Assembly (NCBI GenBank): GCA_016930235.1
Contig: JAFGHI010000038.1
Location: 1 to 34,210, forward strand
Source of the DNA: Candidatus Omnitrophota bacterium
GTDB taxonomy: Bacteria > Omnitrophota > Omnitrophia > Omnitrophales > Aquincolibacteriaceae
Direction of reading: 5' to 3'
DNA: 34,210 bases
Shown: piece by piece, positions 1 to 7,998 of the stretch
Numbering within the stretch: position 1 is the stretch's first letter
Layout: each line of letters opens with the position of its first letter
The notes under the pieces: model-generated
Told to the model about the DNA's origin: nothing
What the model saw: the letters and a program-made list of their open reading frames with translations, nothing else
Database searches by the model: none
Position numbers and translations under genes: made by a program

Positions 1-917
1 CTCCGTCTCAGCTCCTCCTGAAACCTCTCCAGAAAATGCCTGCGAACAAAAACACCGGTCAGTCCATCTCGGATCGAGAGCTCTTTGACTATTTCATAGA
101 GACGAACCTTTTTCACCTGCAATGTCAGGTACGCACCTAAAACTTCAAATTTAGCTAAATCGTCAGGATTTGCTCCCTCTACAATGAGATAGGCCCGAAC
201 AATCCCTTGAGTAGACAAAGAAAAGAACCATTTACCTTCATGCTGCCACATCGGCTTTGGATCACGCATTTCTCGTATCACGCGTTTCTCAGACTCGGTA
301 ACAACGTCTTCCCCTTTTTGCACACCCTCCGCACAAATACAATAAGAACAGGAGGTTAAGGTGCCGTCTTCAACTTTTTCCTGAAAAAGCAAGACCATCC
401 GCGCAAAAGGCAATTCAACTTTTACGACCTTATAAAGAAGATCCGCCATTTCATCAAAGCTTAAACTTTCATTAAAATCCCTCGCTATTTCAAACAAGTT
501 GAGAAGACCCGAGACCTGTTTTTCCAAATGTTTCAGACTGTCCATCCTCGAATCATGTTTTTGCTTTAGAATTTCCAATACATGTAGGGCAGAGTGCTCG
601 CGGGTTTCCTCTTCCTTCAAAAGCCCCTTCCAACGCCGGTAGTAGATGGATAATCCAAACAGAAATGCAATCATTAAGAAACCGAATAAAATCATTTCCA
701 AAGAAGGGTGCTTCACTAAGAAAAATCCTAAAATAAGACCGATCGCAACGGTCGTTGCGAAAAACAACGGTCGGGCCTCATTTAACATATAAAAAGCAAC
801 GGGCACTAAAAGGAACGGGAAGAAAATATAGAAAAGGAGAATCAACTGATGTGCCTGATAGATCACAAAAAGGTACAGAATTAAAAAACCGGCCAGGGCT
901 ATGATTTGCTTAAGCAT
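1..917 (-). CDS. Membrane GAF-like/GGDEF protein, 3' end cut by window edge
   Basis: Reading down from the ATG at 917 the frame stays open for 305 codons to the left edge, so the C-terminus is missing. The start is supported by an AAGGAAG ribosome binding site about 9 bases upstream, inside the end of the preceding gene, whose stop it overlaps by 19 bases. The first ~95 residues hold about four hydrophobic segments. A charged helical stretch follows (~95-145), then a GAF-like region with a Cys-rich patch (SSCSYCIC). The last visible residues, SIRDGLTGVFVRRHF, match the opening helix of GGDEF domains, so this is probably a diguanylate cyclase. The catalytic GGDEF loop lies outside the window, so activity cannot be judged. 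It is a diverged paralogue of its upstream neighbour, with the same layout and a nearly matching IRDxLTG stretch. Confidence 0.85.
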   Translation of the reverse strand, partial: MLKQIIALAGFLILYLFVIYQAHQLILLFYIFFPFLLVPVAFYMLNEARPLFFATTVAIGLILGFFLVKHPSLEMILFGFLMIAFLFGLSIYYRRWKGLLKEEETREHSALHVLEILKQKHDSRMDSLKHLEKQVSGLLNLFEIARDFNESLSFDEMADLLYKVVKVELPFARMVLLFQEKVEDGTLTSCSYCICAEGVQKGEDVVTESEKRVIREMRDPKPMWQHEGKWFFSLSTQGIVRAYLIVEGANPDDLAKFEVLGAYLTLQVKKVRLYEIVKELSIRDGLTGVFVRRHFLERFQEELRR

Positions 918-2362
918 ACCCGATTTCTTCCTTTACGTTTTGCCTCATAAAGCGCTTCATCTGACTTTTGAACAAGACTTTCGAGATCGAGCGTATCATC
1001 CGGCAAACTAGCGACGCCGATCGAAACCGTCATCTTGATCTTTTCTCGCCGTATATCGAATGAGCTAATCTCAACTTCTTCTCGGACCTTTTCGGCTAAA
1101 CTGGCGGCTTCCTTTTTCGATAATTCCGGAAGCAGAATACCGAATTCTTCTCCGCCATATCGAGCCACGATCGCGTTTTCGCATACCTTCTCGACGATCT
1201 TCGAAAACTGGATCAGCATCAAATCACCCACACCATGTCCATGCTGATCATTACATTGTTTGAAATGATCGATATCACACATCAAGAGTGATAGCGGGCG
1301 ATGCGTAAGCAAAGCCCTGCGGTGCTCCTCCTTAAGACGGCTATAGAAATAACGCCGGAGATAGAGCCCTGTAAGAGAATCACGAATCGCCAGTTCCTCA
1401 GTCTGCTCAAACAGCACCGCATTGGATACCGCTGAAGAAGCTAAGACTGCAATCGTATCCAACAAACGCAAATCATCATTGGTAAAAGCATCCGGTAACC
1501 CAGAATTGACCCGAAGCGTTCCCATGACACGACCCTCATGAAGCAAAGGCGCAATAATCATGCTTCTCAAATTTTCATTTCGGATGTTTTCTTTAACATC
1601 AAAACGGAAGTCTTGAAGTGTATCGTTGACAATAACACGGCGACGATTACGCAGCACCCAAAAGTCGAAGTGGTCGCCTTCCCGGAGTTGTTTGATATCG
1701 ATTTTAAAATTCTTCGCCTCTTTTCTTGCAAACTCATGGATAGCAATCACAGGCAGGTGGTGGCCCTCAGCTTGAGCCAAAGTCATGATAGAAACATCAC
1801 CCCGGAAAATGAAATCGGAGGTATGTTGAACAATCTTATTTGCAAGTTCCGACACCGACAAGGTTGTCGACAATTCTTCTGCGAGTTTTCTTAAATTATA
1901 GTATGTCGAATATTTTTCGAACAAAATACTGATCGATTCCCCTTTAGTTCGATAAGCCACCTCTAAATCGTTTTTTTCGTTCTGATACTGTTCACGATCG
2001 ACACGAATCGTCGCGATTCTATTCTCAAAGGATTGATCAAGCAGATAAAGGCCATAACAGCAAAGAAAATAGACCAGGAGAAACCACAGAAAAACAGGAA
2101 ATGACGAAATTCCGACAATAAAAAAAACCATGACGAAGGCATAAAGGGCAAACAAAACTCCTCCCATAAAGCGAAAGGCATACCAACCGCCAAGGATGGG
2201 CAATAAAAACGCGGCCAGAGACAATCCAATCCGGCTAAGATAAATCTCTGGATTGACCGTGGTGCGCAAAAAAGACAGGAAGGATACAATTTGATAAGAA
2301 AGAAATACCGCTACGAGGAAAGAGAAGATAATGCTTAGCTGTTTCTGGGTCGTTGACCCCAT
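899..2362 (-). CDS. Membrane-bound GAF-GGDEF diguanylate cyclase
   Basis: This 487-residue protein is predicted to make cyclic di-GMP from two GTP at the inner membrane. Residues ~1-115 contain four or five hydrophobic segments, followed by a coiled linker and a GAF-type sensor domain (~150-315). The GGDEF domain begins near IRDSLTGLYLRR, with the metal and nucleotide motif DIDHFKQCND and the active loop RYGGEEF at residues 401-407. The GGEEF variant is catalytically competent in this family. The RxxD inhibitory I-site expected just before the loop is absent (CENA instead), so product feedback is unlikely. It starts 6 bases after the stop of the ABC ATPase gene and overlaps the next GGDEF gene, so it belongs to the accD operon. 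The ribosome binding site is weak, with no clear Shine-Dalgarno within 10 bases. Confidence 0.93.
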   Translation of the reverse strand: MGSTTQKQLSIIFSFLVAVFLSYQIVSFLSFLRTTVNPEIYLSRIGLSLAAFLLPILGGWYAFRFMGGVLFALYAFVMVFFIVGISSFPVFLWFLLVYFLCCYGLYLLDQSFENRIATIRVDREQYQNEKNDLEVAYRTKGESISILFEKYSTYYNLRKLAEELSTTLSVSELANKIVQHTSDFIFRGDVSIMTLAQAEGHHLPVIAIHEFARKEAKNFKIDIKQLREGDHFDFWVLRNRRRVIVNDTLQDFRFDVKENIRNENLRSMIIAPLLHEGRVMGTLRVNSGLPDAFTNDDLRLLDTIAVLASSAVSNAVLFEQTEELAIRDSLTGLYLRRYFYSRLKEEHRRALLTHRPLSLLMCDIDHFKQCNDQHGHGVGDLMLIQFSKIVEKVCENAIVARYGGEEFGILLPELSKKEAASLAEKVREEVEISSFDIRREKIKMTVSIGVASLPDDTLDLESLVQKSDEALYEAKRKGRNRVCLSKS

Positions 2363-2368
2363 AGGTAT

Positions 2369-3478
2369 TTAGAAAATAGCCTCTTCGGATTCTGGATCAA
2401 AGAAATGGGCTTTACTCATATCAAACACCATCTGCAAATCTTGGTTGACCGTCGCCGTATCTTGATTGGAAACTCTAGCGACAAAACTATTATTCCCTGC
2501 ATTGAGGTAGATATAGATCTCGGACCCCATCGGTTCCACCATGTCCACCGTCGCCGTAATCGTAAATTCCGGCCTTGCATCTTGAGCAAAAATCTTATCG
2601 TAGATATCCTCGGGTCTTATCCCGAAAACCACAGATTTATTTCGATAGGCTGATATTTTGCTGTGGTGTTGGGGCAACAAACGTAATTTAATTCCCCTGT
2701 CATAAAAAAAATAGCTCCCGTTTTCAGACAAAATCGTCCCCTTCAAAAAGTTCATCGGCGGTGAGCCTATGAAACCCGCCACAAATTTATTTGAAGGGCT
2801 CTCATATAAGTTCACAGGGTCTGCCACTTGCTGAATCAAGCCGTCGCGCATGACTACGATCCGGTCTCCAAGAGTTAAGGCTTCCACCTGGTCATGCGTT
2901 ACATAAATCATCGTACACTGTAAACGATTATGTAATTTCTGCAATTCCATCCGCATCTGAACGCGAAGTTTTGCATCCAAGTTGCTCAACGGCTCGTCAA
3001 ACAAGAAAACCTTGGGTTTACGAACAATCGCACGGCCAACCGCAACCCTCTGGCGTTCACCGCCCGACAATTCCTTCGGTTTACGACTGAGCATATCCCC
3101 CTTACATAAACCTAAAATCTCGGCTGCTTCCCGCACGCGCCTGTCAATTTCTTTCTTGGGGTAACGACGCAACTTCAACCCAAAGGCCAAATTCTCATAA
3201 ACCGACATATGCGGATAGAGAGCGTAATTTTGAAAAACCATCGCAATGTCGCGATTCTTGGCAGGAATGTCGTTGACTATCTGTTTATCAATATAAATTT
3301 CACCTTCGCTAATCTCTTCCAAACCGGCAACCATACGCAGGGTCGTTGATTTCCCGCATCCCGAAGGCCCAACGAGAACCACGAATTCTTTATCGCGAAC
3401 CTCAAGATCCACGCTTTTTACGGCTTGAACGCGGTCACCATAACTTTTACTGACATTCTTCAAAACAACATCAGCCAA
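2369..3478 (-). CDS. ABC transporter ATP-binding protein, MalK/UgpC/MsmX type
   Basis: This 369-residue ATPase is of the kind that energises sugar importers. It shows Walker A GPSGCGKST (37-45), a Q-loop (VFQNYALYPHM), the ABC signature LSGGERQRV, Walker B with FLFDEPLSNLD and the switch histidine in THDQ. The C-terminal ~120 residues form a TOBE-like regulatory or substrate-related domain, giving the full length usual for the MalK/UgpC group. The start is TTG at 3476-3478, chosen because a perfect AAGGAGG sits 5 bases upstream, overlapping the accD stop. No permease or binding protein is encoded nearby. It may serve permeases elsewhere, as MsmX does in Bacillus; that role is inference. It is co-transcribed with accD and two GGDEF proteins. 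Confidence 0.95.
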   Translation of the reverse strand: MADVVLKNVSKSYGDRVQAVKSVDLEVRDKEFVVLVGPSGCGKSTTLRMVAGLEEISEGEIYIDKQIVNDIPAKNRDIAMVFQNYALYPHMSVYENLAFGLKLRRYPKKEIDRRVREAAEILGLCKGDMLSRKPKELSGGERQRVAVGRAIVRKPKVFLFDEPLSNLDAKLRVQMRMELQKLHNRLQCTMIYVTHDQVEALTLGDRIVVMRDGLIQQVADPVNLYESPSNKFVAGFIGSPPMNFLKGTILSENGSYFFYDRGIKLRLLPQHHSKISAYRNKSVVFGIRPEDIYDKIFAQDARPEFTITATVDMVEPMGSEIYIYLNAGNNSFVARVSNQDTATVNQDLQMVFDMSKAHFFDPESEEAIF

Positions 3479-3483
3479 GAAAT

Positions 3484-3490
3484 CCTCCTT
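3484..3490 (-). promoter_or_regulatory. Ribosome binding site that fixes a TTG start
   Basis: AAGGAGG on the minus strand lies 5 bases before the TTG at 3478 and overlaps the accD stop codon. It settles the non-ATG start of the ABC ATPase and suggests translational coupling to accD. Confidence 0.85.
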
Positions 3491-4355
3491 ATACGCGGAA
3501 ATAATCTAAGAGAACGTTAAGTGTATGCTTCATCTCACGCCGGTCAACCACTCTATCAATAAGGCCATGTTCTAGAAGAAATTCCGAGGTTTGGAAATCA
3601 GAAGGAAGTTTTTGACGAATGGTTTGCTCAATCACCCGCGGGCCTGCAAATCCTAAAAGCGCCTGAGGCTCAGCCATAATCACATCCCCCAGCGAAGCAA
3701 AGCTTGCCATAACTCCCCCCATTGTTGGATTCGTCAAAATCGAAATAAAAGGAAAGCCCGCCCTTTGATATCTTGCCAACGCTGCTGCAGTCTTTGCCAT
3801 CTGCATCAAACTAAGCGCGCCTTCATACATCCGCGCACCTCCTCCAGAACCTGAAACAATCACCAGCGGAAGTTCGTTTTCCTGTGCATACTCAATAAGT
3901 CTTGTGATCTTTTCACCGACAACGGAACCCATCGATCCCATAATAAAGCGCGAATCCGTCACCCCAAACGCAACTGGCCGATCATAAATTTTTCCTTCCC
4001 CCGTCAGGCAGGCCTCCTTAAGCCCGGTCCGTTTTTGATCCTGCTTTAATTTATCACGATAGGATTTAACAGCTTCAAAATTGAGGGGATCCAATGTCGA
4101 TAAATTGGCGTCGATTTCTTTAAAACTTTTATGGTCAAGGACTTGGCGGATGCGATCCTGGGCGGGCACAATAAAATGATAACTGCATTTCAAACACACC
4201 GATTCGTTCTCGCGGAGCGTTTTATTGAACATGACATGCTGGCAACTAGGGCACTTCGTCCATAATCCTGCTGGAACACGCTTTTTCTTGATCGCATCAC
4301 GGATCGACTGCGCATCCATGGGAGCCAACTTTTCTAGCCCTCCTTCTTTAGACAT
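3489..4355 (-). CDS. accD: Acetyl-CoA carboxylase carboxyltransferase subunit beta
   Basis: AccD is half of the carboxyltransferase that moves the carboxyl group from biotin to acetyl-CoA, giving malonyl-CoA for fatty acid synthesis in the cytoplasm. The protein has the N-terminal four-cysteine zinc ribbon (C35, C38, C54, C57) and then the crotonase-like carboxyltransferase core, with the glycine-rich SGSGGARMYEG segment and the NPTMGGVMASFA segment. At 288 residues it has the usual length. An upstream in-frame TTG at 4361 would add two residues, but the AAGGAGGG at 4363-4370 is only 1 base from it and 7 bases from the ATG at 4355, so the ATG is preferred. It is the first gene of the minus-strand operon, behind a strong promoter. 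No accA is seen in the window. Confidence 0.97.
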   Translation of the reverse strand: MSKEGGLEKLAPMDAQSIRDAIKKKRVPAGLWTKCPSCQHVMFNKTLRENESVCLKCSYHFIVPAQDRIRQVLDHKSFKEIDANLSTLDPLNFEAVKSYRDKLKQDQKRTGLKEACLTGEGKIYDRPVAFGVTDSRFIMGSMGSVVGEKITRLIEYAQENELPLVIVSGSGGGARMYEGALSLMQMAKTAAALARYQRAGFPFISILTNPTMGGVMASFASLGDVIMAEPQALLGFAGPRVIEQTIRQKLPSDFQTSEFLLEHGLIDRVVDRREMKHTLNVLLDYFRV

Positions 4356-4362
4356 CAGCAAC

Positions 4363-4370
4363 CCTCCTTG
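4363..4370 (-). promoter_or_regulatory. accD ribosome binding site
   Basis: AAGGAGGG on the minus strand is spaced 7 bases from the ATG at 4355. This spacing selects that start over the TTG two codons upstream. Confidence 0.8.
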
Positions 4371-4410
4371 GCTACACGAATTAGGTCTTCAGCAGACAAA
4401 GTAAAGAGTG

Positions 4411-4439
4411 ATTCTAGAGAAATAACTTTTCCGTGTCAA
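4411..4439 (-). promoter_or_regulatory. Sigma-70-type promoter of the accD operon
   Basis: On the minus strand, TTGACA (4434-4439) and TAGAAT (4411-4416) are separated by 17 bases. The -35 box matches consensus in all six positions and the -10 box in five. The predicted transcript starts near 4404, giving a leader of about 50 bases before accD. Confidence 0.7.
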
Positions 4440-4469
4440 ATTATTTCCTAACCTCTGATTTCCCATAAC

Positions 4470-4498
4470 TTTACAATTATCTCAAAAAATGCTATTGT
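4470..4498 (+). promoter_or_regulatory. Possible sigma-70-type promoter of rpoN
   Basis: TTTACA (4470-4475) and TATTGT (4493-4498) are separated by 17 bases, matching consensus at five and four of six positions. They lie 27 bases before the rpoN start and diverge from the accD promoter. An overlapping TACAAT at 4472-4477 has no good partner -35 box. Confidence 0.4.
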
Positions 4499-4525
4499 TT
4501 TAACATCTCTTTAAGGGTTAACACT

Positions 4526-5971
4526 ATGGAACCAAGGCTTATACAACAGCAATCTCAGAAATTAGTCCTTTCGCCTCAGATTAGGCAATACCTGAAGCTT
4601 CTTCAGCTTCCGCTTGCTCAACTCCAGCAAGAAATCGATATCGAGCTTTCCGCCAACCCCCTACTCGATGAAAAGCCTTCATCAGAGGCACCGGACGATA
4701 ATGCTGCATCACAAAACAAACCCGAAGAGGGAATGGATCGCCCGACTGAGGAACTACAACTGGGTGAAACCTATAACGGTTACAGAAATGTTGATGAAAA
4801 CTATCATGAAGACTTTGGCGACTATGATATTTCCCGGCAAGACCCCAAGGAACTTCAAAAGCAAAAGTCTTTCCAGGAATCACTCATCACGAAACCTGAG
4901 GGGCTCTACGATTTTCTCTTATGGCAAATCCGATTTCTCGAGCTCGGCGAAATGCAGAAAAAAATCGCTCATGAAATCATCGGAAACATCAATGAGGCTG
5001 GTTATCTAAAAGCCACCACTGAAGAGATTGCGCAAGCTTGTTCCTGCGAACCAAAAGAAATCGAAAACGTGCTGGCAATCATCCAAGATTTAGACCCGCC
5101 AGGCATTGCGGCTCGAAACCTTCAGGAAGCATTGCTTATTCAATTAAAGAAAAAAGGATCTGAGACTAAGCTTGCCGTTCAAATTGTTTCAGAACACTTC
5201 ACGCTGCTAGAAAAAAGGGATCTGAAACAAATGGCGAAAATTCTAACGGTAGACCTTGGAGTGATAAAAAAAGCGGTCGACATGATAGCTCATTGCGAAC
5301 CAAGACCCGGGAGAACCTTTTATCTCGAGGAGCCTATTGCTGTCACTCCGGATGCCACGGTCAGTCATTCAGAAAACCCTAAAGAACCGTATAAGATCGA
5401 TATTCATGTCGAATACCTGCCTGAATTGAGGATTAATCCCTATTACCGTCGACTCTTGCGCGATAAAAAAACGGACGCAAAAACCAAAGCTTACCTGCGC
5501 GATAAGATGCTGTCGGCAACGAACTTTATGAGGGCTCTCGGCTTACGCAAATCTACGATTCGTGAAATAACTGAGGCTTTGGTTGAAGTTCAGGCTGATT
5601 TTTTCTCCAAAGGCTTCTCCCATCTGAAACCGCTTCGTCTCAAAGACATCGCTGATAAGATTGGCATGCATGAATCAACGGTTAGCCGCGCCCTTCAGGG
5701 TAAATATATCTCGACACCCCAGGGAGTTATCCCGTACAAGAGTTTTTTCTCATCAAAACTGGAAACCCGTGATGGCGAAACCGAATCTCAAAAGAGCATT
5801 ATGGAAAAAATTAAGCGCCTTATCGAAAAGGAAAACCCTAAGGATCCCCTAAGCGACCAAGATATTCTCAAACGGCTGACTGCCGAAGGCATTATGATCG
5901 CAAGGCGCACTGTCGCCAAATACCGTGAGTTGCTTAAAATTCTTCCCTCACATATGAGACGGGCGCGTTAA
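4526..5971 (+). CDS. rpoN: RNA polymerase sigma-54 factor
   Basis: Sigma-54 directs RNA polymerase to -24/-12 promoters that need an ATP-driven activator. All three regions of the family are visible in 481 residues. Region I is the N-terminal Gln/Leu-rich stretch (QQQSQKLVLSPQIRQYLKLLQ). Region II is acidic and variable (~50-115). Region III comprises the core-binding domain (~115-300), the helix-turn-helix around residue 375 (MHESTVSRALQGK) and the RpoN box ARRTVAKYRE starting near residue 459. The ATG at 4526 has AAGGG 8 bases upstream. The gene stands alone, without the lptB or hpf neighbours it has in many Gram-negative bacteria. No enhancer-binding protein is encoded in this window, and I found no clear TGGCAC-N5-TTGC promoter here. 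Confidence 0.97.
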   Translation: MEPRLIQQQSQKLVLSPQIRQYLKLLQLPLAQLQQEIDIELSANPLLDEKPSSEAPDDNAASQNKPEEGMDRPTEELQLGETYNGYRNVDENYHEDFGDYDISRQDPKELQKQKSFQESLITKPEGLYDFLLWQIRFLELGEMQKKIAHEIIGNINEAGYLKATTEEIAQACSCEPKEIENVLAIIQDLDPPGIAARNLQEALLIQLKKKGSETKLAVQIVSEHFTLLEKRDLKQMAKILTVDLGVIKKAVDMIAHCEPRPGRTFYLEEPIAVTPDATVSHSENPKEPYKIDIHVEYLPELRINPYYRRLLRDKKTDAKTKAYLRDKMLSATNFMRALGLRKSTIREITEALVEVQADFFSKGFSHLKPLRLKDIADKIGMHESTVSRALQGKYISTPQGVIPYKSFFSSKLETRDGETESQKSIMEKIKRLIEKENPKDPLSDQDILKRLTAEGIMIARRTVAKYRELLKILPSHMRRAR

Positions 5972-6029
5972 TCCTAGAGGAAGTTTTAGTACCATCAGAC
6001 AGTATGTCTCCAAGACTTATAAATACATA

Positions 6030-6058
6030 TTGACATTTAGCGCTTTTGTATATACAAA
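6030..6058 (+). promoter_or_regulatory. Predicted promoter of the sugar-nucleotide cassette
   Basis: TTGACA (6030-6035) is followed after 17 bases by TACAAA (6053-6058), a 4-of-6 match to the -10 consensus. The -10 region lies inside the first GTATATAC palindrome, so a protein bound there would block RNA polymerase. Confidence 0.5.
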
Positions 6059-6103
6059 TGTATATACGTTTGTGCTGGAAGCAATCTTTTTGTATATACG
6101 TTT
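6045..6103. repeat. Three GTATATAC palindromes, candidate operator
   Basis: The 8-base palindrome GTATATAC occurs at 6048-6055, 6060-6067 and 6092-6099. The first copy extends to a perfect 14-base palindrome, TTTGTATATACAAA (6045-6058), and the second to a near-perfect 16-base one. Copies one and two have centres 12 bases apart and cover the predicted -10 box and transcription start; the third lies 32 bases further on. Arrays of short palindromes at such spacing are typical of operators for ribbon-helix-helix proteins, and the next gene encodes such a domain. That this domain binds here is inference. Confidence 0.6.
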
Positions 6104-6145
6104 TCGCATATTTGTAAGACAGTCTTGATTCAAAGGAGCTCTCAA

Positions 6146-7528
6146 ATGAACAAAAACCAGAAAATTCAGAATCATACTAAAAAGAAAACCATGATCTCCA
6201 TGAGGATTCCCGATGAGATGATCGAACAATTGCGTGAAATAGCCCAAGAAAAAGGCGATCTGGGTTATCAGCAATTGATAAAAAATTATATTCAATCGGG
6301 CCTTCAGGGAGAGCCATCCTTGACCGATGGGAAGTCGCCCCTTACCCAAATTAATAATCGAAAAGATCCCCAAAACATCCAATCCTCCAATGATCAAAGA
6401 ACACTCGAAATTAACCCTTTAACAAAATTTGATCCTCCTAAAACCGCATTGAAACCACGGAAAAAGAAAGCAACGAGTTTTACAGATTCTAAAATTATCG
6501 CGGAGGACATTCAAAACCTTGCTGGCAATATCAAGGATCTCTATTCTTTTTTTGAGGGAAAAACTTTTTTGATCACGGGGGCTTTTGGGTTCTTGGGACG
6601 CTACCTCGTCTTCCTTCTCAAGTACCTGAATGAAGAAATTTTGGAGAAAAAAGCGAGCGCTCTTCTTCTTGATAACTTTGTAACAGGTTATGAGCAGCGA
6701 GTCCTAAGCGACGAAAACCTTCACTTTTATCGTCATGATGTGGTTAAACCTTTTTCAACCGATCAACCGATGGACTACATTATTCATGCTGCCGGAATTG
6801 CATCCCCTGTTTATTACACCAAATATCCCATTGAGACCATGGATGTCGGAACCATCGGGACAAGAAACGCGTTAGAGCTGGCACGCTCAAAAAATGTGAG
6901 CAGTTTTCTCTTTACCAGTTCAAGTGAAGTTTATGGTGACCCCGATGCGAAACATGTCCCAACAAAAGAAACCTACAATGGAAATGTCTCCATCCTGGGG
7001 TCCCGGTCCTGCTACGACGAGTCCAAAAGATTCGGGGAGACCATGTGCGTTACCTATTGGAAAGTATTTAATACTCCGGTGAAAATTGTGCGCCCTTTTA
7101 ATGTTTATGGCCCGGGCATCCGTCCGGACGACTATCGAGTTTTGCCCAATTTCATCGAGCACGCTCTTCGAAAGGAACCCTTACCGATTCATGGGCCTGG
7201 CCACAACACTCGCTCTTTTTGTTACATCAATGACGCCATTGAAGCCCTCCTTCGAGTCCTTTTTTCAGACGCTAACGGCGAGGCCTTTAACATCGGAAAT
7301 CCAGGGCCTGAGATCTCCGTAAAAGACTTGGCCTCGATGGTCGCAGAATTTATGCCTCATCAAGTGGATGTCGTCCACATTGACCCACCCCATGCCGTTT
7401 ATGCAAGTGCTGATCCCAAGCGCCGGTGTCCCGATATCTCAAAAATCCAAAGTGTTACAGACTACGAGCCTCGTTATTCTCTCGAAGAAGGTCTGGTCAG
7501 AACTATTAAATGGTTTCAAGAATCTTAA
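6146..7528 (+). CDS. Nucleotide-sugar epimerase/dehydratase fused to an N-terminal ribbon-helix-helix domain
   Basis: From ATG 6146 (AAAGGAG 7 bases upstream) the frame encodes 460 residues. Residues ~15-53 (MISMRIPDEMIEQLREIAQ through YQQLIKNYIQSGL) resemble CopG/BrnA-type ribbon-helix-helix DNA-binding domains. Residues 54-112 are a polar, probably disordered linker ending in basic residues. Residues ~138-460 form an extended short-chain dehydrogenase of the UDP-glucuronate decarboxylase or dTDP-glucose dehydratase kind. They carry the NAD motif GAFGFLG (145-151), a TSSSEVYG segment, the catalytic YDESK and RPFNVYGPG. Such enzymes act on the sugar of UDP- or dTDP-sugars in the cytoplasm; the exact substrate cannot be read here. 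It heads the sugar cassette. The fusion is unusual: the enzyme may bind its own promoter, where three palindromes lie. The frame has no internal break. Confidence 0.9.
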   Translation: MNKNQKIQNHTKKKTMISMRIPDEMIEQLREIAQEKGDLGYQQLIKNYIQSGLQGEPSLTDGKSPLTQINNRKDPQNIQSSNDQRTLEINPLTKFDPPKTALKPRKKKATSFTDSKIIAEDIQNLAGNIKDLYSFFEGKTFLITGAFGFLGRYLVFLLKYLNEEILEKKASALLLDNFVTGYEQRVLSDENLHFYRHDVVKPFSTDQPMDYIIHAAGIASPVYYTKYPIETMDVGTIGTRNALELARSKNVSSFLFTSSSEVYGDPDAKHVPTKETYNGNVSILGSRSCYDESKRFGETMCVTYWKVFNTPVKIVRPFNVYGPGIRPDDYRVLPNFIEHALRKEPLPIHGPGHNTRSFCYINDAIEALLRVLFSDANGEAFNIGNPGPEISVKDLASMVAEFMPHQVDVVHIDPPHAVYASADPKRRCPDISKIQSVTDYEPRYSLEEGLVRTIKWFQES

Positions 7529-7553
7529 CAACATCGCCTGAGAGGAGTTTTCT

Positions 7554-7976
7554 ATGGAAACGGTAAAACACATTGATCCGGCCGTCACAGATTGGCGCGG
7601 TGAAATTTATAATATTTTCGAGGGGCATCTCGGACATGTGGCCCTCATCACATCTAAAAAAGGGTCCGTGCGAGCAAATCATTATCACAAAGAAGATGTC
7701 CAATATATGTATCTCGTTAGCGGCGCCTATGAAAGCCACTCTTGTGACGTTCGGGATCCTCATAAAAAGCAGGTTTTACATGTCAAAGCCGGTGATATTG
7801 TCTATACACCTCCTATGATCGCTCATGCGCAAAAATTTACCAAAGATTCGGTTTTTCTGGCCTTGACCACGCGTGAGCGCGAACAAGGAAAATATGAATC
7901 GGATACCTTTGCGTTTTCCGTCATTGACGGTTATATTAACCCGGAATTAAAACAAGGGGTTTCTGCATCTAAATAA
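7554..7976 (+). CDS. Cupin-fold protein of a sugar-nucleotide pathway
   Basis: This 140-residue protein has a single cupin beta-barrel. The first cupin motif is visible as ANHYHKEDVQYMYLVSGAYE and the second as GDIVYTPPMIAHAQKF, giving two histidines in the first motif and one in the second as likely metal ligands. Small cupins beside sugar dehydratases often act as sugar 3,4-ketoisomerases or 3,5-epimerases, or are WbuC-like. Here the precise reaction is not decidable. The ATG has GAGGAG 6 bases upstream and starts 25 bases after the epimerase gene, so co-translation from one transcript is likely. Confidence 0.85.
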   Translation: METVKHIDPAVTDWRGEIYNIFEGHLGHVALITSKKGSVRANHYHKEDVQYMYLVSGAYESHSCDVRDPHKKQVLHVKAGDIVYTPPMIAHAQKFTKDSVFLALTTREREQGKYESDTFAFSVIDGYINPELKQGVSASK

Positions 7977-7998
7977 GCTATTCTTAGGGTTCTTCGTT

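Noticed and set aside
6045-6103. GTATATAC copies as a CRISPR array or LexA boxes
   Set aside because: The units are far too short and unevenly spaced for CRISPR, and they lack the CTGT-N8-ACAG or GAAC-type patterns of LexA sites.
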